Part shown: positions 53,511 to 63,691 of the stretch, piece after piece
Layout: the number at the start of each line of letters is the position of its first letter
Position numbering within the stretch: position 1 is the first letter of the stretch
Source: Chitinophagaceae bacterium
Lineage (GTDB): Bacteria > Bacteroidota > Bacteroidia > Chitinophagales > Chitinophagaceae
Assembly: GCA_947476485.1 (NCBI GenBank)
Contig: CANJQU010000004.1
Location: forward strand, 1-64,000
Length of the DNA: 64,000 nucleotides
Direction: 5' to 3'
Translations under genes and position numbers: made by a program
Notes under the pieces: generated by a model
The model's input: only the letters and a program-made list of their open reading frames with translations
Told to the model about the DNA's origin: nothing
The model's database searches: none

Positions 53511-54515
53511 ATGAACAAGAAAATAGTTACCACACTTATTATAGCCACCCTGGTAATGAGCACTACAGTAGTGCTGGGCTGGGGCGTATGGGGGCACAAC
53601 CACATTAACAAAGGTGCGGTGCTGAACCTGCCTGCCGAGATGGGGATGTTCTTTTACAACCATACCGACTTTATAGTGGAGGAGAGCGTGGTGCCGGATA
53701 TACGCAAGTATGCCATGGGCGACAAGGCAGAGTGGCCGCGCCACTATATAGACCTGGAAAACTATAACTACGCGGGCCGCGCCGGTATGCCGCGTACCAC
53801 GGATGAAGCGATGAGCAGGTTTCCTAAAGATTCGCTGGACCGCTGGGGCACACTGCCATGGAGCATACAGGAGATGATGGCTAAGCTGACAGACGCCATG
53901 AAGAAAAAACGCAAAACGGAGATACTGCTGATGGCCGCCGACCTGGGCCACTACATAGCAGATGCACACATGCCGCTGCACACTACCATAAACCACAACG
54001 GGCAGTTTACCGGGCAGGTGGGCATTCATGCCTTCTGGGAGTCGCAATTGCCGGAAATGTTTGGTAAGAGCTATCATTTATATACCGGGGGGGCACACTA
54101 TATAGACAATATTGAAAAGGCCACATGGGATATGATAGACAGCAGTCATGCGCTGGTGGGCCCGCTGCTGGCCATAGAACGCAAGATGCGCAAGGACAAC
54201 CCGGAGGACAAGCAATATGTGATGGGCAGCGATGGCAAGGTGAAGAAGAACAAGTATGGCCAGATGGTGCACACGGAGGAGTATGCGCATGTGTATCACG
54301 AGCTGATGAACGGGATGGTGGAGCAGCAGATGAAGTCGGCGATAACAGCCATTGCCGACTACTGGTATACCGCCTGGGTAAATGCCGGCAAACCTGACTT
54401 CAGTGACCTGGACCCATCGTCGGTGACGGACCGGAACAAGGCTCAGTATAAGGAGGATATGAAGGCCTGGAAAACGGGAAAGGTGAAGGGCTTGCGGTCG
54501 GACAGGGAGTTTTAG
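53511..54515 (+). CDS. Secreted zinc-dependent phospholipase C / S1-P1 nuclease-like protein
   Basis: 334 residues. A signal peptide ends around VLG (~23), placing Trp24 at the mature N-terminus, as in this fold where the N-terminal Trp binds zinc. Further ligands are expected in WGVWGHNHIN, LGHYIADAHMPLH and HAFWES, all characteristic. The enzyme would hydrolyse phospholipids or nucleotides in the periplasm or outside; the choice cannot be made from sequence alone. A Lys-rich loop (~225-240) is an insertion near the C-terminal half. Confidence 0.85.
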   Translation: MNKKIVTTLIIATLVMSTTVVLGWGVWGHNHINKGAVLNLPAEMGMFFYNHTDFIVEESVVPDIRKYAMGDKAEWPRHYIDLENYNYAGRAGMPRTTDEAMSRFPKDSLDRWGTLPWSIQEMMAKLTDAMKKKRKTEILLMAADLGHYIADAHMPLHTTINHNGQFTGQVGIHAFWESQLPEMFGKSYHLYTGGAHYIDNIEKATWDMIDSSHALVGPLLAIERKMRKDNPEDKQYVMGSDGKVKKNKYGQMVHTEEYAHVYHELMNGMVEQQMKSAITAIADYWYTAWVNAGKPDFSDLDPSSVTDRNKAQYKEDMKAWKTGKVKGLRSDREF

Positions 54516-54579
54516 GGTGCGGGTGGTTCTGGTAACCGCTGAGGCGCTGAGGCGCGTTTTTTCTACGCGTAGTGAGACG

Positions 54580-54743
54580 ATATGTAGAGACGCAATGCAT
54601 TGCGTCTCCGCGAAACACGGCAAATCCACGTGAAATGTACCCCACGTTTGGTAGAGACGCAATGCATTGCGTCTCCGCGAAACACAGGAAACCCACGTGA
54701 AATGTACCCCACGTTTGGTGGAGATGCCATGCATGGCGTCTCT
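54580..54743. repeat. Three tandem palindromic repeats (GAGACGCAATGCATTGCGTCTC type)
   Basis: Units of about 69 bp at ~54580, ~54651 and ~54718. Two carry the palindrome GAGACGCAATGCATTGCGTCTC and share the spacer CACGTGAAATGTACCCCACG. The third has GAGATGCCATGCATGGCGTCTC, changed on both arms so that pairing is kept. Members of this repeat class are common in Bacteroidota and cyanobacteria. Confidence 0.75.
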
Positions 54744-54779
54744 ACAAGATACCGGACTATTTCACACCGATAAATTGCT

Positions 54780-55871
54780 ATGAATTTTAAAAGGAAACTG
54801 GTGGTGTTGGCGGGGCTGGTGGCGCTGATAGCGCTGTGTGTGTATGTGCTGCCGGATCATGTTCCTTTATACGATAGATACATCTATTATCCGTTCCAGT
54901 CGATCAGGATCATATTGCTGGGGTGGCTGCCGTTCAGCCTGGGCGATGTGCTGTATGTGGCGGGTGGGGCAGCGCTGCTGTACACCATTGTAAGATGGGG
55001 GTATTTTGTAGTGAAGTTCAGGACGCATAAACGCCTGCTGGCGGCCTCTGTTCTGAATACGATAAATGCTGCGCTGGCGGTGTATGCGCTGTTTATAACA
55101 GGGTGGGGCGCAAACTACTCAAAAGGGCCACTGCGCGACTACTGGGGCATGGATACGCAGGTATACAAAACGCAGGATGAGCGCCGCTCGGCCGACTCTG
55201 TGCAACTGGTGGCTTTCAATCAGTTCCTGGTAGATAAGCTGAACAGCACTGCGCCGCAGTATCGTACCTTAACGTTTGCGGAAATAGATAAGGGGGCAAG
55301 AAACTGCTACCGCATGTATACCGACAGCAAGGTGAAGGGATACGGGTTGGATGTGAAGCCCACTATGTTTGGCTACTTTATGGAGCGGGTGGCGGTAGAT
55401 GGCTACTACAATCCGTTTACCGGCGAGGGGCAGGTGAGCAGCAGGTTGCCAGCCTTTATACTGCCGTTTGTGGTATGCCACGAGATGGCGCACCAGGCAG
55501 GGATAGCCGCAGAGGGCGACGCCAACCTGATGGCCTATGCAGTGGGCACGCAGGGCAGTGATCCGAGCTTCAACTATTCGTGCTACCTGAATATATGGCT
55601 GTATGCCAATACCCGGTTGTTCAGGCGGGACTCGGTGATAGCGAAGCAGTTTGAGGCGCAGCTAAATGCACTGACCACGGCGCACATAGATACGCTGGAG
55701 GAGCTGAGTAAGAAGTACAATAACGAGGCGAGCCGCTACAGCAGCGAGTTCTACGACAGCTACCTGAAGATGAACAACCAGAAAGATGGCATCCGGAGCT
55801 ATAGTAATGTAGTGACCAGCGCATGGATGCTGGAGCAGGGGCGCAGCAATGCGCTGATACGGGTGCCGTAG
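54780..55871 (+). CDS. DUF3810 membrane metallopeptidase-like protein
   Basis: 363 residues. Three hydrophobic segments (~8-26, 45-75, 88-110) anchor it; the rest is soluble. HEMAH at 234-238 (in VVCHEMAHQAG) followed by Glu245 is a zinc-peptidase motif, consistent with DUF3810. A protease role is predicted from the motif only; substrate unknown. It is preceded by the three-unit palindromic repeat. Confidence 0.88.
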   Translation: MNFKRKLVVLAGLVALIALCVYVLPDHVPLYDRYIYYPFQSIRIILLGWLPFSLGDVLYVAGGAALLYTIVRWGYFVVKFRTHKRLLAASVLNTINAALAVYALFITGWGANYSKGPLRDYWGMDTQVYKTQDERRSADSVQLVAFNQFLVDKLNSTAPQYRTLTFAEIDKGARNCYRMYTDSKVKGYGLDVKPTMFGYFMERVAVDGYYNPFTGEGQVSSRLPAFILPFVVCHEMAHQAGIAAEGDANLMAYAVGTQGSDPSFNYSCYLNIWLYANTRLFRRDSVIAKQFEAQLNALTTAHIDTLEELSKKYNNEASRYSSEFYDSYLKMNNQKDGIRSYSNVVTSAWMLEQGRSNALIRVP

Positions 55872-55946
55872 GGGCTGAACCGCAGCGGCGCTAAGGCGCA
55901 AGGAGGTTTGCTCGTGTTGAGTATATGGCGCAAAGGGCCGCACAGG

Positions 55947-57500
55947 CTACCCCTTGTACTCGCCCCAAACACCACGCAAAGTATCTGATATTTCGCCGAG
56001 GGTGCAAAGGTTCTCTACCGCATCTATGACGAATGGCATGAGGTTTTCGGTGGTGGATGCTTTCTCCTTTATTGTCGCGAGGCGTGCCATGGCAGCATCG
56101 TTGTTTCGCTCAGCGCGTAGCTTCTTTAGCTTTTCGCTCTGGACTATCCTTATGGAGTCGTCTATGCGGAACACAGGCGGGGCGGCGGTTTCGGCGGAGG
56201 TGAATTTGTTTACACCTACGATGATCTTGCTGCCATCTTCAATGTCTTTATTGTAGGTATAGGCCGAGCGGGCTATCTCGTCCTGCATGAAGTGGTGCTC
56301 AATGGCTTTAACCGAGCCACCCATGGCGTCTATCTTTTCTATCAGTTTCCAGGCGGCGGCTTCTACTTCGTTGGTCAGGCTTTCTACATAGAATGAGCCC
56401 GCAAGCGGGTCAACGGTATCGGTGGCTCCGCTTTCGAAGGCGAGTATCTGCTGGGTGCGCAGCGCGATGGATGCAGCTTCTTCGGTGGGTAATGAGAGGG
56501 CTTCGTCATAGCCATTGGTGTGCAGCGACTGAGTACCGCCCAGCACAGCGGAAAGGCCCTGTAATGCCACGCGCACTATGTTGTTCTTGGGTTGTTGTGC
56601 GGTGAGGGTGCTGCCGCCGGTCTGGGTATGGAAGCGGAGCATCTGCGCGCGCGGGTCTGTGGCGCCAAGCTCTTTGGTGATCTGTGCCCACATGCGGCGT
56701 GCCGCGCGGAACTTGGCTACTTCCTCAAACAGGTTGTTGTGTGCGTTGAAGAAAAAGGAAAGACGCTGAGCAAAGACGTTGATGTCAAGGCCCTTGGCCA
56801 GTGCGGCCTGCAGGTATGCCTTACCATTGGCGAGCGTAAATGCCAGTTCCTGTACTGCATTTGCACCTGCCTCGCGAATATGATAGCCGGATATAGAGAT
56901 AGTATTCCATTTGGGCACTTCCTTGCTGCAATACTCGAAGATATCGGTAATTAGGCGCATGGAGGGCGCAGGCGGATAGATGTAGGTGCCACGTGCTGCG
57001 TATTCCTTAAGTATGTCGTTTTGTATGGTGCCGGAGATCTTTTTTACGTCTGCGCCCTGCTTCTTTGCGAGGGCTATGTAGAACGCCAGCAGGATGAATG
57101 CTGTGGCGTTGATGGTCATGGAGGTGGATACATCGCTGAGACGGATGTCTTTGAACAGCAGCTCCATATCCTGCAGGGAGTCGATGGCGACGCCTACTTT
57201 GCCTACCTCGCCTTCAGACATGTCGTGGTCTGAGTCATAACCGATCTGAGTAGGCAGGTCGAAAGCTACGGAGAGGCCGCTTACCCCCTGTCCCAGCAGG
57301 AAGTGGTATCGTTTGTTGGATTCCTCGGCAGTACTAAAGCCGGCATACTGGCGCATGGTCCACATGCGGTCGCGGTACATGGCGGCATGCACACCGCGGG
57401 TGAACGGGAACTGGCCCGGTAATTCGTCCATCTTTACCGGCTGGCAGTAAAGCTCATTAATCACTATACCTGAATCTGTTTTGATCGTTTTTTTGTCCAT
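55947..57500 (-). CDS. Acyl-CoA mutase large subunit (methylmalonyl-CoA mutase type)
   Basis: 517 residues: only the TIM-barrel substrate domain, without the C-terminal B12-binding domain, which must be a separate subunit. Family motifs are [41 protein letters not shown] and [18 protein letters not shown]. The residue Arg in [10 protein letters not shown] corresponds to the carboxylate-binding Arg of methylmalonyl-CoA mutase rather than the Gln of isobutyryl-CoA mutase, so methylmalonyl/succinyl-CoA is favoured. No small subunit, epimerase or MeaB-type chaperone gene lies nearby. Confidence 0.93.
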   Translation of the reverse strand: MDKKTIKTDSGIVINELYCQPVKMDELPGQFPFTRGVHAAMYRDRMWTMRQYAGFSTAEESNKRYHFLLGQGVSGLSVAFDLPTQIGYDSDHDMSEGEVGKVGVAIDSLQDMELLFKDIRLSDVSTSMTINATAFILLAFYIALAKKQGADVKKISGTIQNDILKEYAARGTYIYPPAPSMRLITDIFEYCSKEVPKWNTISISGYHIREAGANAVQELAFTLANGKAYLQAALAKGLDINVFAQRLSFFFNAHNNLFEEVAKFRAARRMWAQITKELGATDPRAQMLRFHTQTGGSTLTAQQPKNNIVRVALQGLSAVLGGTQSLHTNGYDEALSLPTEEAASIALRTQQILAFESGATDTVDPLAGSFYVESLTNEVEAAAWKLIEKIDAMGGSVKAIEHHFMQDEIARSAYTYNKDIEDGSKIIVGVNKFTSAETAAPPVFRIDDSIRIVQSEKLKKLRAERNNDAAMARLATIKEKASTTENLMPFVIDAVENLCTLGEISDTLRGVWGEYKG

Positions 57501-57601
57501 TGTTCAAAAGCTCATTGTATTTTATTTCCCCTGATCCATCGCATACAGAAAGCGATCGCATAAAAAGGGGAATTACCATTACGATGTAAAGGTGAACCGT
57601 A

Positions 57602-58150
57602 TTACATGCTGCCGAAAGACATCACTTTTCGTACTTCATTGTTGATGATCTGTACGGCCATATCTGTGGGCATTTCGCCTTCTGCTTTCTGCATCACCTC
57701 AAGTATGCGGGCATGGAAGTCGCGGGCCGGTGCATCAGGGCTAAGGGTTTGTGCCAGGCGGTTTATCATGTTCAGTTCCTGTTCCTTCACGTTTCTCACG
57801 GTCTCCCACACATTGCTGGATACATATATCTGCTGTGAGAGATTGTGCTCATACTCTGAACTGATACTGAATGTCATGACTGATTGCAGGTCGCGTGCGG
57901 TCATATTGGGGTCATAAACCCGGGGGATGAGCAGGCGTGGGTTAATGCGTTCCACAAATAGTATGAGCCGCTCATATGCCTGCAGGCGCAACCGTAAAGT
58001 GATATCCTGCGAGTCCTTGAAGATGGCCAGTTGTTTACGCTGCATCTCCGATACAAGGAATTTTTTCACGATCAGGTAACATGATGTTAAAACTACCAAA
58101 GACGGTATTGTGTATTTAAGAATCTCGAGTGTGGCAACCATTATATCCAT
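57602..58150 (-). CDS. Membrane-anchored hypothetical protein (possibly DUF7935)
   Basis: 182 residues. One N-terminal membrane segment (~8-28) followed by a cytoplasmic helical domain (LRLQAYERLILFVERINP; FSISSEYEHNLSQQIYVS). This arrangement matches a conserved Bacteroidota family of unknown function. It lies 100 bases upstream of the mutase gene on the same strand, and co-transcription is possible. Confidence 0.8.
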   Translation of the reverse strand: MDIMVATLEILKYTIPSLVVLTSCYLIVKKFLVSEMQRKQLAIFKDSQDITLRLRLQAYERLILFVERINPRLLIPRVYDPNMTARDLQSVMTFSISSEYEHNLSQQIYVSSNVWETVRNVKEQELNMINRLAQTLSPDAPARDFHARILEVMQKAEGEMPTDMAVQIINNEVRKVMSFGSM

Positions 58151-58279
58151 AAGAATAATTCGAAGGCCAAAAGTAGTAATTCAAAAGCTTTTAGACGTGC
58201 TAAATTAATATTAGGATATTTTTTTAAAATACCATCACAGGTGGCATAGTTTTTACAAGAATTGGGCAAATATCAATTT

Positions 58280-58750
58280 ATGGAACTGCGCGAATCAATA
58301 AATGAAGTACTGAACGACCTGGTAATGATAAATAATGACCGGATCGCAGGATACGAAAAGGCTACCAGCGAGCTGGCCGGGCTGGATATAGACCTTAAGG
58401 CTCTTTTTGAGCAGATGAAAAGCCAGAGCACTGAAAATAAAGAGGAATTAGCACAAAAGATCGAGGGAAACGGAGGTATAGTGGATAATGATACGAGCTC
58501 GGCAGGTAAGATCTATCGTGCGTGGATGGATATTAAATCGACATTCACCGCGGGAGACAGGCACTCGATACTTGCCAATTGCGAGTTTGGGGAAGATGCC
58601 GCGCTTCGTGCTTATGAAGCGGCATTGTCTTCGGGATTACTACTTGATGCGTCATTCCGTGAACTGGTTGAGACACAACGGGCATCACTTCAGAAATCGC
58701 ATGACCTGATCAAGCAGCAGCGCGATGCCCACAAATCACTCCAAAAATAA
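58280..58750 (+). CDS. DUF2383/PA2169-family four-helix bundle protein
   Basis: 156 residues from the ATG at 58280. The pattern LNDLVMINNDRIAGYEKA at 12-29, a long helical middle and a GEDAALRAYEAAL segment near 115 match the ferritin-like DUF2383 group. Such proteins are stress-associated; their molecular role is unknown. A small conserved gene follows after ~35 bases, likely co-transcribed. Confidence 0.85.
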   Translation: MELRESINEVLNDLVMINNDRIAGYEKATSELAGLDIDLKALFEQMKSQSTENKEELAQKIEGNGGIVDNDTSSAGKIYRAWMDIKSTFTAGDRHSILANCEFGEDAALRAYEAALSSGLLLDASFRELVETQRASLQKSHDLIKQQRDAHKSLQK

Positions 58751-58785
58751 TTGAAACAGATATTGTCATCACTAAAAAAAATATT

Positions 58786-59157
58786 ATGAAAGCTGAAGCA
58801 GGAAAGAAGATCATACCGATACAGAATACCCCGGTACCTTTTATGAGCACCCTTACCGAGAGTGTAAACAAAGCTATCAAAGACGGGTATACAGATAACC
58901 TGAAAGTAACAAAGCAGGGCTTGCATTCAGACGCGAAAGATAAAGATTACGGCCCGGAAGAGGTGCGTGTTGTTGATTTTCATCGTTTTGAAGGCCAGTC
59001 CGACCCTGCAGACAACGCCATAATGTATGTAATAGAAACATGGGATGGCGCGAAGGGTGTGCTGGTGGATGCATACGGAGCATATGCTGATGAGCATGTT
59101 AATAAATTCATGACAGAAGTAGAGGAGATCAATAAAAAGATGAAAAAAGCGAGCTAA
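58786..59157 (+). CDS. Small conserved hypothetical protein
   Basis: 123 residues, soluble. It has the pattern GYTDNLKVTKQGLHS, then FHRFEGQSDPADNAIMYVIE and LVDAYGAYADEHV. Homologues in Bacteroidota are often labelled 'phosphoribosylpyrophosphate synthetase', but no PRPP synthetase motif or adequate length is present, so that name should not be used. The stop overlaps that of the convergent histidine kinase gene (CTAA at 59154-59157). Confidence 0.8.
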   Translation: MKAEAGKKIIPIQNTPVPFMSTLTESVNKAIKDGYTDNLKVTKQGLHSDAKDKDYGPEEVRVVDFHRFEGQSDPADNAIMYVIETWDGAKGVLVDAYGAYADEHVNKFMTEVEEINKKMKKAS

Positions 59158-60545
59158 TCTTCAACCGGGAAGAATAGCTTGAATTTGGCGCCCATATGGG
59201 GTTCGCCATGCGCTATGATATAGCCCTCATGGTTTGCCATGATGCGCTGGCATATTGCCAGTCCTATGCCTTTGCCATCATATTTTGACTGCTGCGGATG
59301 CAGCCGCTGGAATATCTGGAATATTTTACTGATGAACTGATTGTCGAAACCAATGCCATTATCCGAGCAGATGATCCGGTAGAATTTTTTATGCATCAGG
59401 TTCGGATTAACATTTGCCACCTCATGACCATTGATCACTTCATAGCTTAAAGTGATTACTGGTTTTACGCCTTCTCTTGTAAATTTCAGCGAGTTATCCA
59501 AAAGAGCCCTGAACAGAATCTTTAGCTGGTTAGCATAGCCTTTTATCATGGGCAGTGCATAGACCTCCACAGATGCTCCTTTTTCTTTTATCTGTTCATC
59601 GAGATCAAAAAGAATATACTGGCACATTACACTAAGGTCTACGAGCTCCTTTTGCTCATCGATCTTTGTAAGGCTGGTAAGCGCATTGAGATCAGAGATC
59701 AACAGTTGCATCCTGTTTGCCGAGGAATTGATACGAGTAAGAGTGATTTTGTTTTCATCATCCATTCCTGTGCCTTTATACAGTATCATGTTGCTGAAAA
59801 CCTGTATCTTTCTTAGCGGCTCCTGGAGATCGTGCGATGCTGCAAATGCTATCTCCTGCAGCTCGCTGTGGGACCTTCTAAGGTCGATGACTTTCGCCTG
59901 TAGTTCCTCCTGATACCGTATTCTTTCGCGGAGCTCTTTGATCATTATCGCGAACAGGATAAGTGTGATGATGCAAAATACGGCGAGAAGATATTTTAGC
60001 GTGCTTGTAGTAAGCGCCTGGTAAAACTGCTGCCCCTGGAATTTCTCATCCAGCAATTTGTTTTCGGCCAGTCGCATGGCTCTAAGTTGCCTGGAGCACT
60101 CCACCATTTGCTGCCGGCTATCGAAATAGAATTTAGAAGGAGTTGCTGAGCTGCAGGAGTCGACATACTCTATATTTGCCCTCACCGCAGCAATCCGGAT
60201 AGCTACGCTGGCTTTGAGCAGCGTTACATTCTTTCTTTGTTCGGGGTTGTCGGCGGTTATTTTTTCGAGCGTGTCGACACATCGGTTAATGCTGTCGATA
60301 GAGTTATTCATGAACCGGAGGTACATGGTGTCATGCGTGATCATATATCCGCGCTCGGTAAGGCCCACATCCCGCAGACTAACTTCTGCAGAACGGATAT
60401 TGATGATCACCGAGTGCGTATGATCTACCGCATCCGAATAACTGGTAAATGTTGAAAATCTCGCCATAGAAAACAGCGAGAGCGCGATCATAGAAACAAA
60501 TGAAGCACAAAAAGCAATAACAATAATCAGCAGCCTTTTTTTCAT
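59154..60545 (-). CDS. CHASE3-domain sensor histidine kinase
   Basis: 463 residues from the ATG at 60545. Two membrane segments (~5-27 and 183-203) flank a periplasmic helical CHASE3 domain (GLTERGYMITHDTMYL). A coiled linker leads to HisKA with phospho-acceptor His238 (ASHDLQEPLRKI), then the ATPase domain: N box LLDNSLKFT, G1 CSDNGIGFD and G2 GKGIGLAIC. It autophosphorylates and signals to a response regulator that is not encoded beside it; the sigma-54 activator at 62236 is the nearest receiver protein, though pairing is unproved. Confidence 0.92.
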   Translation of the reverse strand: MKKRLLIIVIAFCASFVSMIALSLFSMARFSTFTSYSDAVDHTHSVIINIRSAEVSLRDVGLTERGYMITHDTMYLRFMNNSIDSINRCVDTLEKITADNPEQRKNVTLLKASVAIRIAAVRANIEYVDSCSSATPSKFYFDSRQQMVECSRQLRAMRLAENKLLDEKFQGQQFYQALTTSTLKYLLAVFCIITLILFAIMIKELRERIRYQEELQAKVIDLRRSHSELQEIAFAASHDLQEPLRKIQVFSNMILYKGTGMDDENKITLTRINSSANRMQLLISDLNALTSLTKIDEQKELVDLSVMCQYILFDLDEQIKEKGASVEVYALPMIKGYANQLKILFRALLDNSLKFTREGVKPVITLSYEVINGHEVANVNPNLMHKKFYRIICSDNGIGFDNQFISKIFQIFQRLHPQQSKYDGKGIGLAICQRIMANHEGYIIAHGEPHMGAKFKLFFPVED

Positions 60546-60755
60546 TGACAATCAAAACTACATTTTGTGGAACAAATTCCTCATCGTTTAAAGAAAGATT
60601 ATGTATCTATAAATTAAATCTACTATTAATAAGAGATGTTTGTGATTGTAAAACACTATTGAGCATTATTATACGATTGCTAAAAATAAATATTATCAGA
60701 AATAAAGAGTTTGGCTTTAAGCTTGATTTATAGTGAGCAATACAAATTGCACACT

Positions 60756-62171
60756 ATGATATCGCAACAACAATCTCAAAGGCAACAACTTAAGATATTG
60801 CCACAGCAAATACAGTTGCTAAATCTGTACTTCCTGAATTCGCTGGAACTACAGCAACGTATCAAGAATGAACTGGAAGAAAATCCGTTCCTCGATGTAA
60901 AAGAGGAAAAGGCTTCTGACGAAGACACCAAGCTAACCAAGGAGTCGGAGCAGGATTTCCAGGACTGGGATGAGAATGGATATGAGGACCACCCGGACTA
61001 CAAGGCAGAGTACCAGAATTATTTTGATGCTGAAATCGCGCCGAATTCTGCTATTGCCGATGTTACGACATTCAAGGAAGATGCGAAGCAACAATTGCAT
61101 TTACTGGACATCTGTAAGGAGGACCTGGCAACTGCGGAGTATATTATAGATATACTCAACCCGCAGGGCCTGATGGATCGCCCGCTGGAAGAAGTGGCCG
61201 ATGATATGTCGTTTCATTTTCAGAATGTAATTGACATAGAGACCATAAGAAGGGGACTTGCAGTAGTACAAACGCTTGACCCTCCCGGTATAGGCGCATG
61301 CAGCATCAGGGAATGCCTGCTGCTGCAACTGAGCAAGCTGAATAAAAACCGGCCGGATGTGAAATGTGCCATAACACTGCTGGAACATCATTATAATGAC
61401 CTGATGCACCGTCAGTTTGAGAAGCTGCATCATGTGCTGAAAATAGATGATGAAGAACTCAGGATAGTTCTGAACCTGATAGGCAGCCTGAAATTTTACC
61501 CGGTAACTGAAATATCACGTGATGATCCCAAGAATACTATTATTCCTGATTTTATCATCACCAACTATGGCGATAACATCCAGGTGAATTTATTTTCGAG
61601 CAAGTCTGCATCAGTGTTTGTCAATCAATCGCTGCATGACCAGCTTGCCTGCCACGTAAGCAGCAAGGACAAAACCGCTAGCCAATATATAAAGAGTAAG
61701 CTGAGTAGTGCACAGTGGTTTGTGAATGCAGTGAAGCAAAGAGAAGAAACAATGATGCGCATAATGCAGTGCATTGTAGAGATTCAGCACGACTACTTTA
61801 TAGACGGAGATGTAAGACTGTTGAAGCCTATGGTACTGCGCAATGTGGCGGAAATCTCAGGTTATGATATCTCTACCATTTCACGCATCACCAGCAATAA
61901 ATATGCCGAGACACACTTCGGGCTTCTATATCTGAAAAAGCTCTTCAGTGAAGGCATAGCCGATAAGAAAGGCGATGTTATCAGCAACAAAGTGATACAG
62001 TCTGTAATAGGGGATGCAATCAGCGTTGAAGACAAAAAGCATCCGTATACTGACCAGCAGCTTGTGAACCTGTTATCTGGCAAGGGGTATAATATAGCGC
62101 GCCGTACAGTTGCCAAGTACCGCGAGCAAATGCATATACCAATCGCGCAGATACGTGCTGTATGGGCATAG
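60756..62171 (+). CDS. rpoN: RNA polymerase sigma-54 factor
   Basis: 471 residues from the ATG at 60756. Region I is Gln/Leu-rich (LKILPQQIQLLNLYFLNSLELQQRI), the acidic region II follows, then the core-binding and HTH parts. The C-terminal RpoN box reads ARRTVAKYREQ. Sigma-54 directs polymerase to -24/-12 promoters and needs an ATP-driven activator. One such activator is encoded ~65 bases downstream in the same direction. Confidence 0.97.
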   Translation: MISQQQSQRQQLKILPQQIQLLNLYFLNSLELQQRIKNELEENPFLDVKEEKASDEDTKLTKESEQDFQDWDENGYEDHPDYKAEYQNYFDAEIAPNSAIADVTTFKEDAKQQLHLLDICKEDLATAEYIIDILNPQGLMDRPLEEVADDMSFHFQNVIDIETIRRGLAVVQTLDPPGIGACSIRECLLLQLSKLNKNRPDVKCAITLLEHHYNDLMHRQFEKLHHVLKIDDEELRIVLNLIGSLKFYPVTEISRDDPKNTIIPDFIITNYGDNIQVNLFSSKSASVFVNQSLHDQLACHVSSKDKTASQYIKSKLSSAQWFVNAVKQREETMMRIMQCIVEIQHDYFIDGDVRLLKPMVLRNVAEISGYDISTISRITSNKYAETHFGLLYLKKLFSEGIADKKGDVISNKVIQSVIGDAISVEDKKHPYTDQQLVNLLSGKGYNIARRTVAKYREQMHIPIAQIRAVWA

Positions 62172-62208
62172 ATAACAAGCCTTAACAACTAATAAAGATT
62201 TAAATCAT

Positions 62209-62216
62209 TAAATTTG
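62209..62216 (+). promoter_or_regulatory. -7 box (TAaaTTTG) of the sigma-54 activator gene
   Basis: Exact TAnnTTTG match, 19 bases before the ATG at 62236. It suggests transcription separate from rpoN. No clear -33 element. Confidence 0.45.
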
Positions 62217-62235
62217 AAACACATAACAAACCAAT

Positions 62236-63672
62236 ATGCATAAAATACTTGTAGTAGATGATGATAACGATATGTGCCTGCTACTAACCCGTTTCCTTAC
62301 AAGGAATGGATATACAGTAGCAAGTGCAAACAGTGGTCAGTCGGCAATAGAATGGATGAAAAAAAACGAACCGGTATTGGTTTTGTGTGATTTCAGGCTT
62401 GATGATATGACCGGCGTGCAATTATTATCAAAGATCAAGGAAATGCATCCCGGCGCTGCCGTGATCATTATTACCGGCTACAGCGATGTAAAGGATGCTG
62501 TGGAAGTAATGAAGCTTGGCGCATTCGATTATGTCACAAAGCCGCTTTTCCCTGACGAAATATTACTTACCATTAAGAAAGCGCTTTCGGAAGAGCCGAA
62601 AGAGAGTGTTGTTGCACGGCCGTCTACAAGCACAAATGGCACTGTTAAGACAAAGACCGCATACAACAATCAATATATCACCGGCGACAGTCCTGAATTT
62701 GGTGTTATCATCAAGCAGATCGATCTTGTTGCTCCTACAAATTTCAGTGTCATCATCTATGGAGAAAGCGGCAGTGGTAAGGAAGCTATCGCGCAGCAAA
62801 TACACCAGAAGAGCAAGCGCTCAGATAAACCGTTCGTAGCAATAGATTGCGGCGCATTATCCAAGGAACTTGCCGGAAGTGAACTTTTCGGACATGAAAA
62901 GGGTGCATTTACCGGGGCATTAAATCAGAAAATAGGCAGCCTGGAAATAGCAAATGGAGGTACTATATTTCTTGACGAGATCGGTAACCTTTCTTACGAT
63001 ATACAGGTATCCCTGTTGCGTGTAGTGCAGGAGCGTAAGATACGGAGGGTAGGAGGCGTAAAGGATATAGAACTGGATGTACGTATCATTATTGCAAGCA
63101 ATGAAAATCTTTGGGACCTTGCCAGGGCGGGTAAATTCAGGGAGGACCTTTATCACAGGTTCAATGAGTTTAGCATATCCGTACCATCGTTGCGTGAGCG
63201 TAAACAGGATATCATGTTGTTCTCGCATCATTTTTTGAATCAGACCAATTCGGAACTGGGGAAAAATGTGAAAGGTTTTAGTAAGGAGGTAGAGAACATA
63301 CTTGATAATTACATATGGTATGGTAACCTGAGAGAGTTGAAAAATGTAATAAAACGCGCCACGCTGCTAACAGATGGCGACCTGGTAGAAGCGAAGTCAT
63401 TACCTTTTGAGATCAGTAATTTCTACAAGCTGCAGTTTGAAACACCATCTGCACCTGAGCGGCAAAGTAGCAATGGTCAATCCGCAGCAGAAGTCCCGGT
63501 ATCCTATGAAAACAAACTGAAGAGCGCCAACCTCGATGCCGAATACGAGGTAATACTGGATGCTTTGAAGCAATCTAATTTTAATAAAAGCAAAGCTGCG
63601 AAACTACTGAACGTGGACCGGAAAACATTGTATAATAAAATGAGACAGTTCAAAGAGTTTAACCTGGATTAG
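62236..63672 (+). CDS. Sigma-54-dependent response regulator (NtrC family)
   Basis: 478 residues. The receiver domain has phosphorylation Asp52 (LVLCDFRLDD) with D8-D10 and Lys102. The AAA+ domain carries Walker A GESGSGKE (176-183), the sigma-54 contact loop GAFTGA (223-228) and Walker B GTIFLDEIG. The C-terminal Fis-type HTH is LKQSNFNKSKAAKLLNVDR (~450-468). Phosphorylation would drive ATP-dependent remodelling of sigma-54 polymerase at target promoters. The flanking genes (rpoN upstream, PAS protein downstream) suggest a compact regulatory module. Confidence 0.95.
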   Translation: MHKILVVDDDNDMCLLLTRFLTRNGYTVASANSGQSAIEWMKKNEPVLVLCDFRLDDMTGVQLLSKIKEMHPGAAVIIITGYSDVKDAVEVMKLGAFDYVTKPLFPDEILLTIKKALSEEPKESVVARPSTSTNGTVKTKTAYNNQYITGDSPEFGVIIKQIDLVAPTNFSVIIYGESGSGKEAIAQQIHQKSKRSDKPFVAIDCGALSKELAGSELFGHEKGAFTGALNQKIGSLEIANGGTIFLDEIGNLSYDIQVSLLRVVQERKIRRVGGVKDIELDVRIIIASNENLWDLARAGKFREDLYHRFNEFSISVPSLRERKQDIMLFSHHFLNQTNSELGKNVKGFSKEVENILDNYIWYGNLRELKNVIKRATLLTDGDLVEAKSLPFEISNFYKLQFETPSAPERQSSNGQSAAEVPVSYENKLKSANLDAEYEVILDALKQSNFNKSKAAKLLNVDRKTLYNKMRQFKEFNLD

Positions 63673-63691
63673 TGTAGTTGACACTTGAATT

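Noticed and set aside
54580-54743. CRISPR-like short palindromic repeats
   Set aside because: Only three units, spacers are nearly identical, and no cas genes are present.
58786-59157. 'Phosphoribosylpyrophosphate synthetase' label
   Set aside because: At 123 residues and without the PRPP-binding loop it cannot be that enzyme; the name is a common mislabel.
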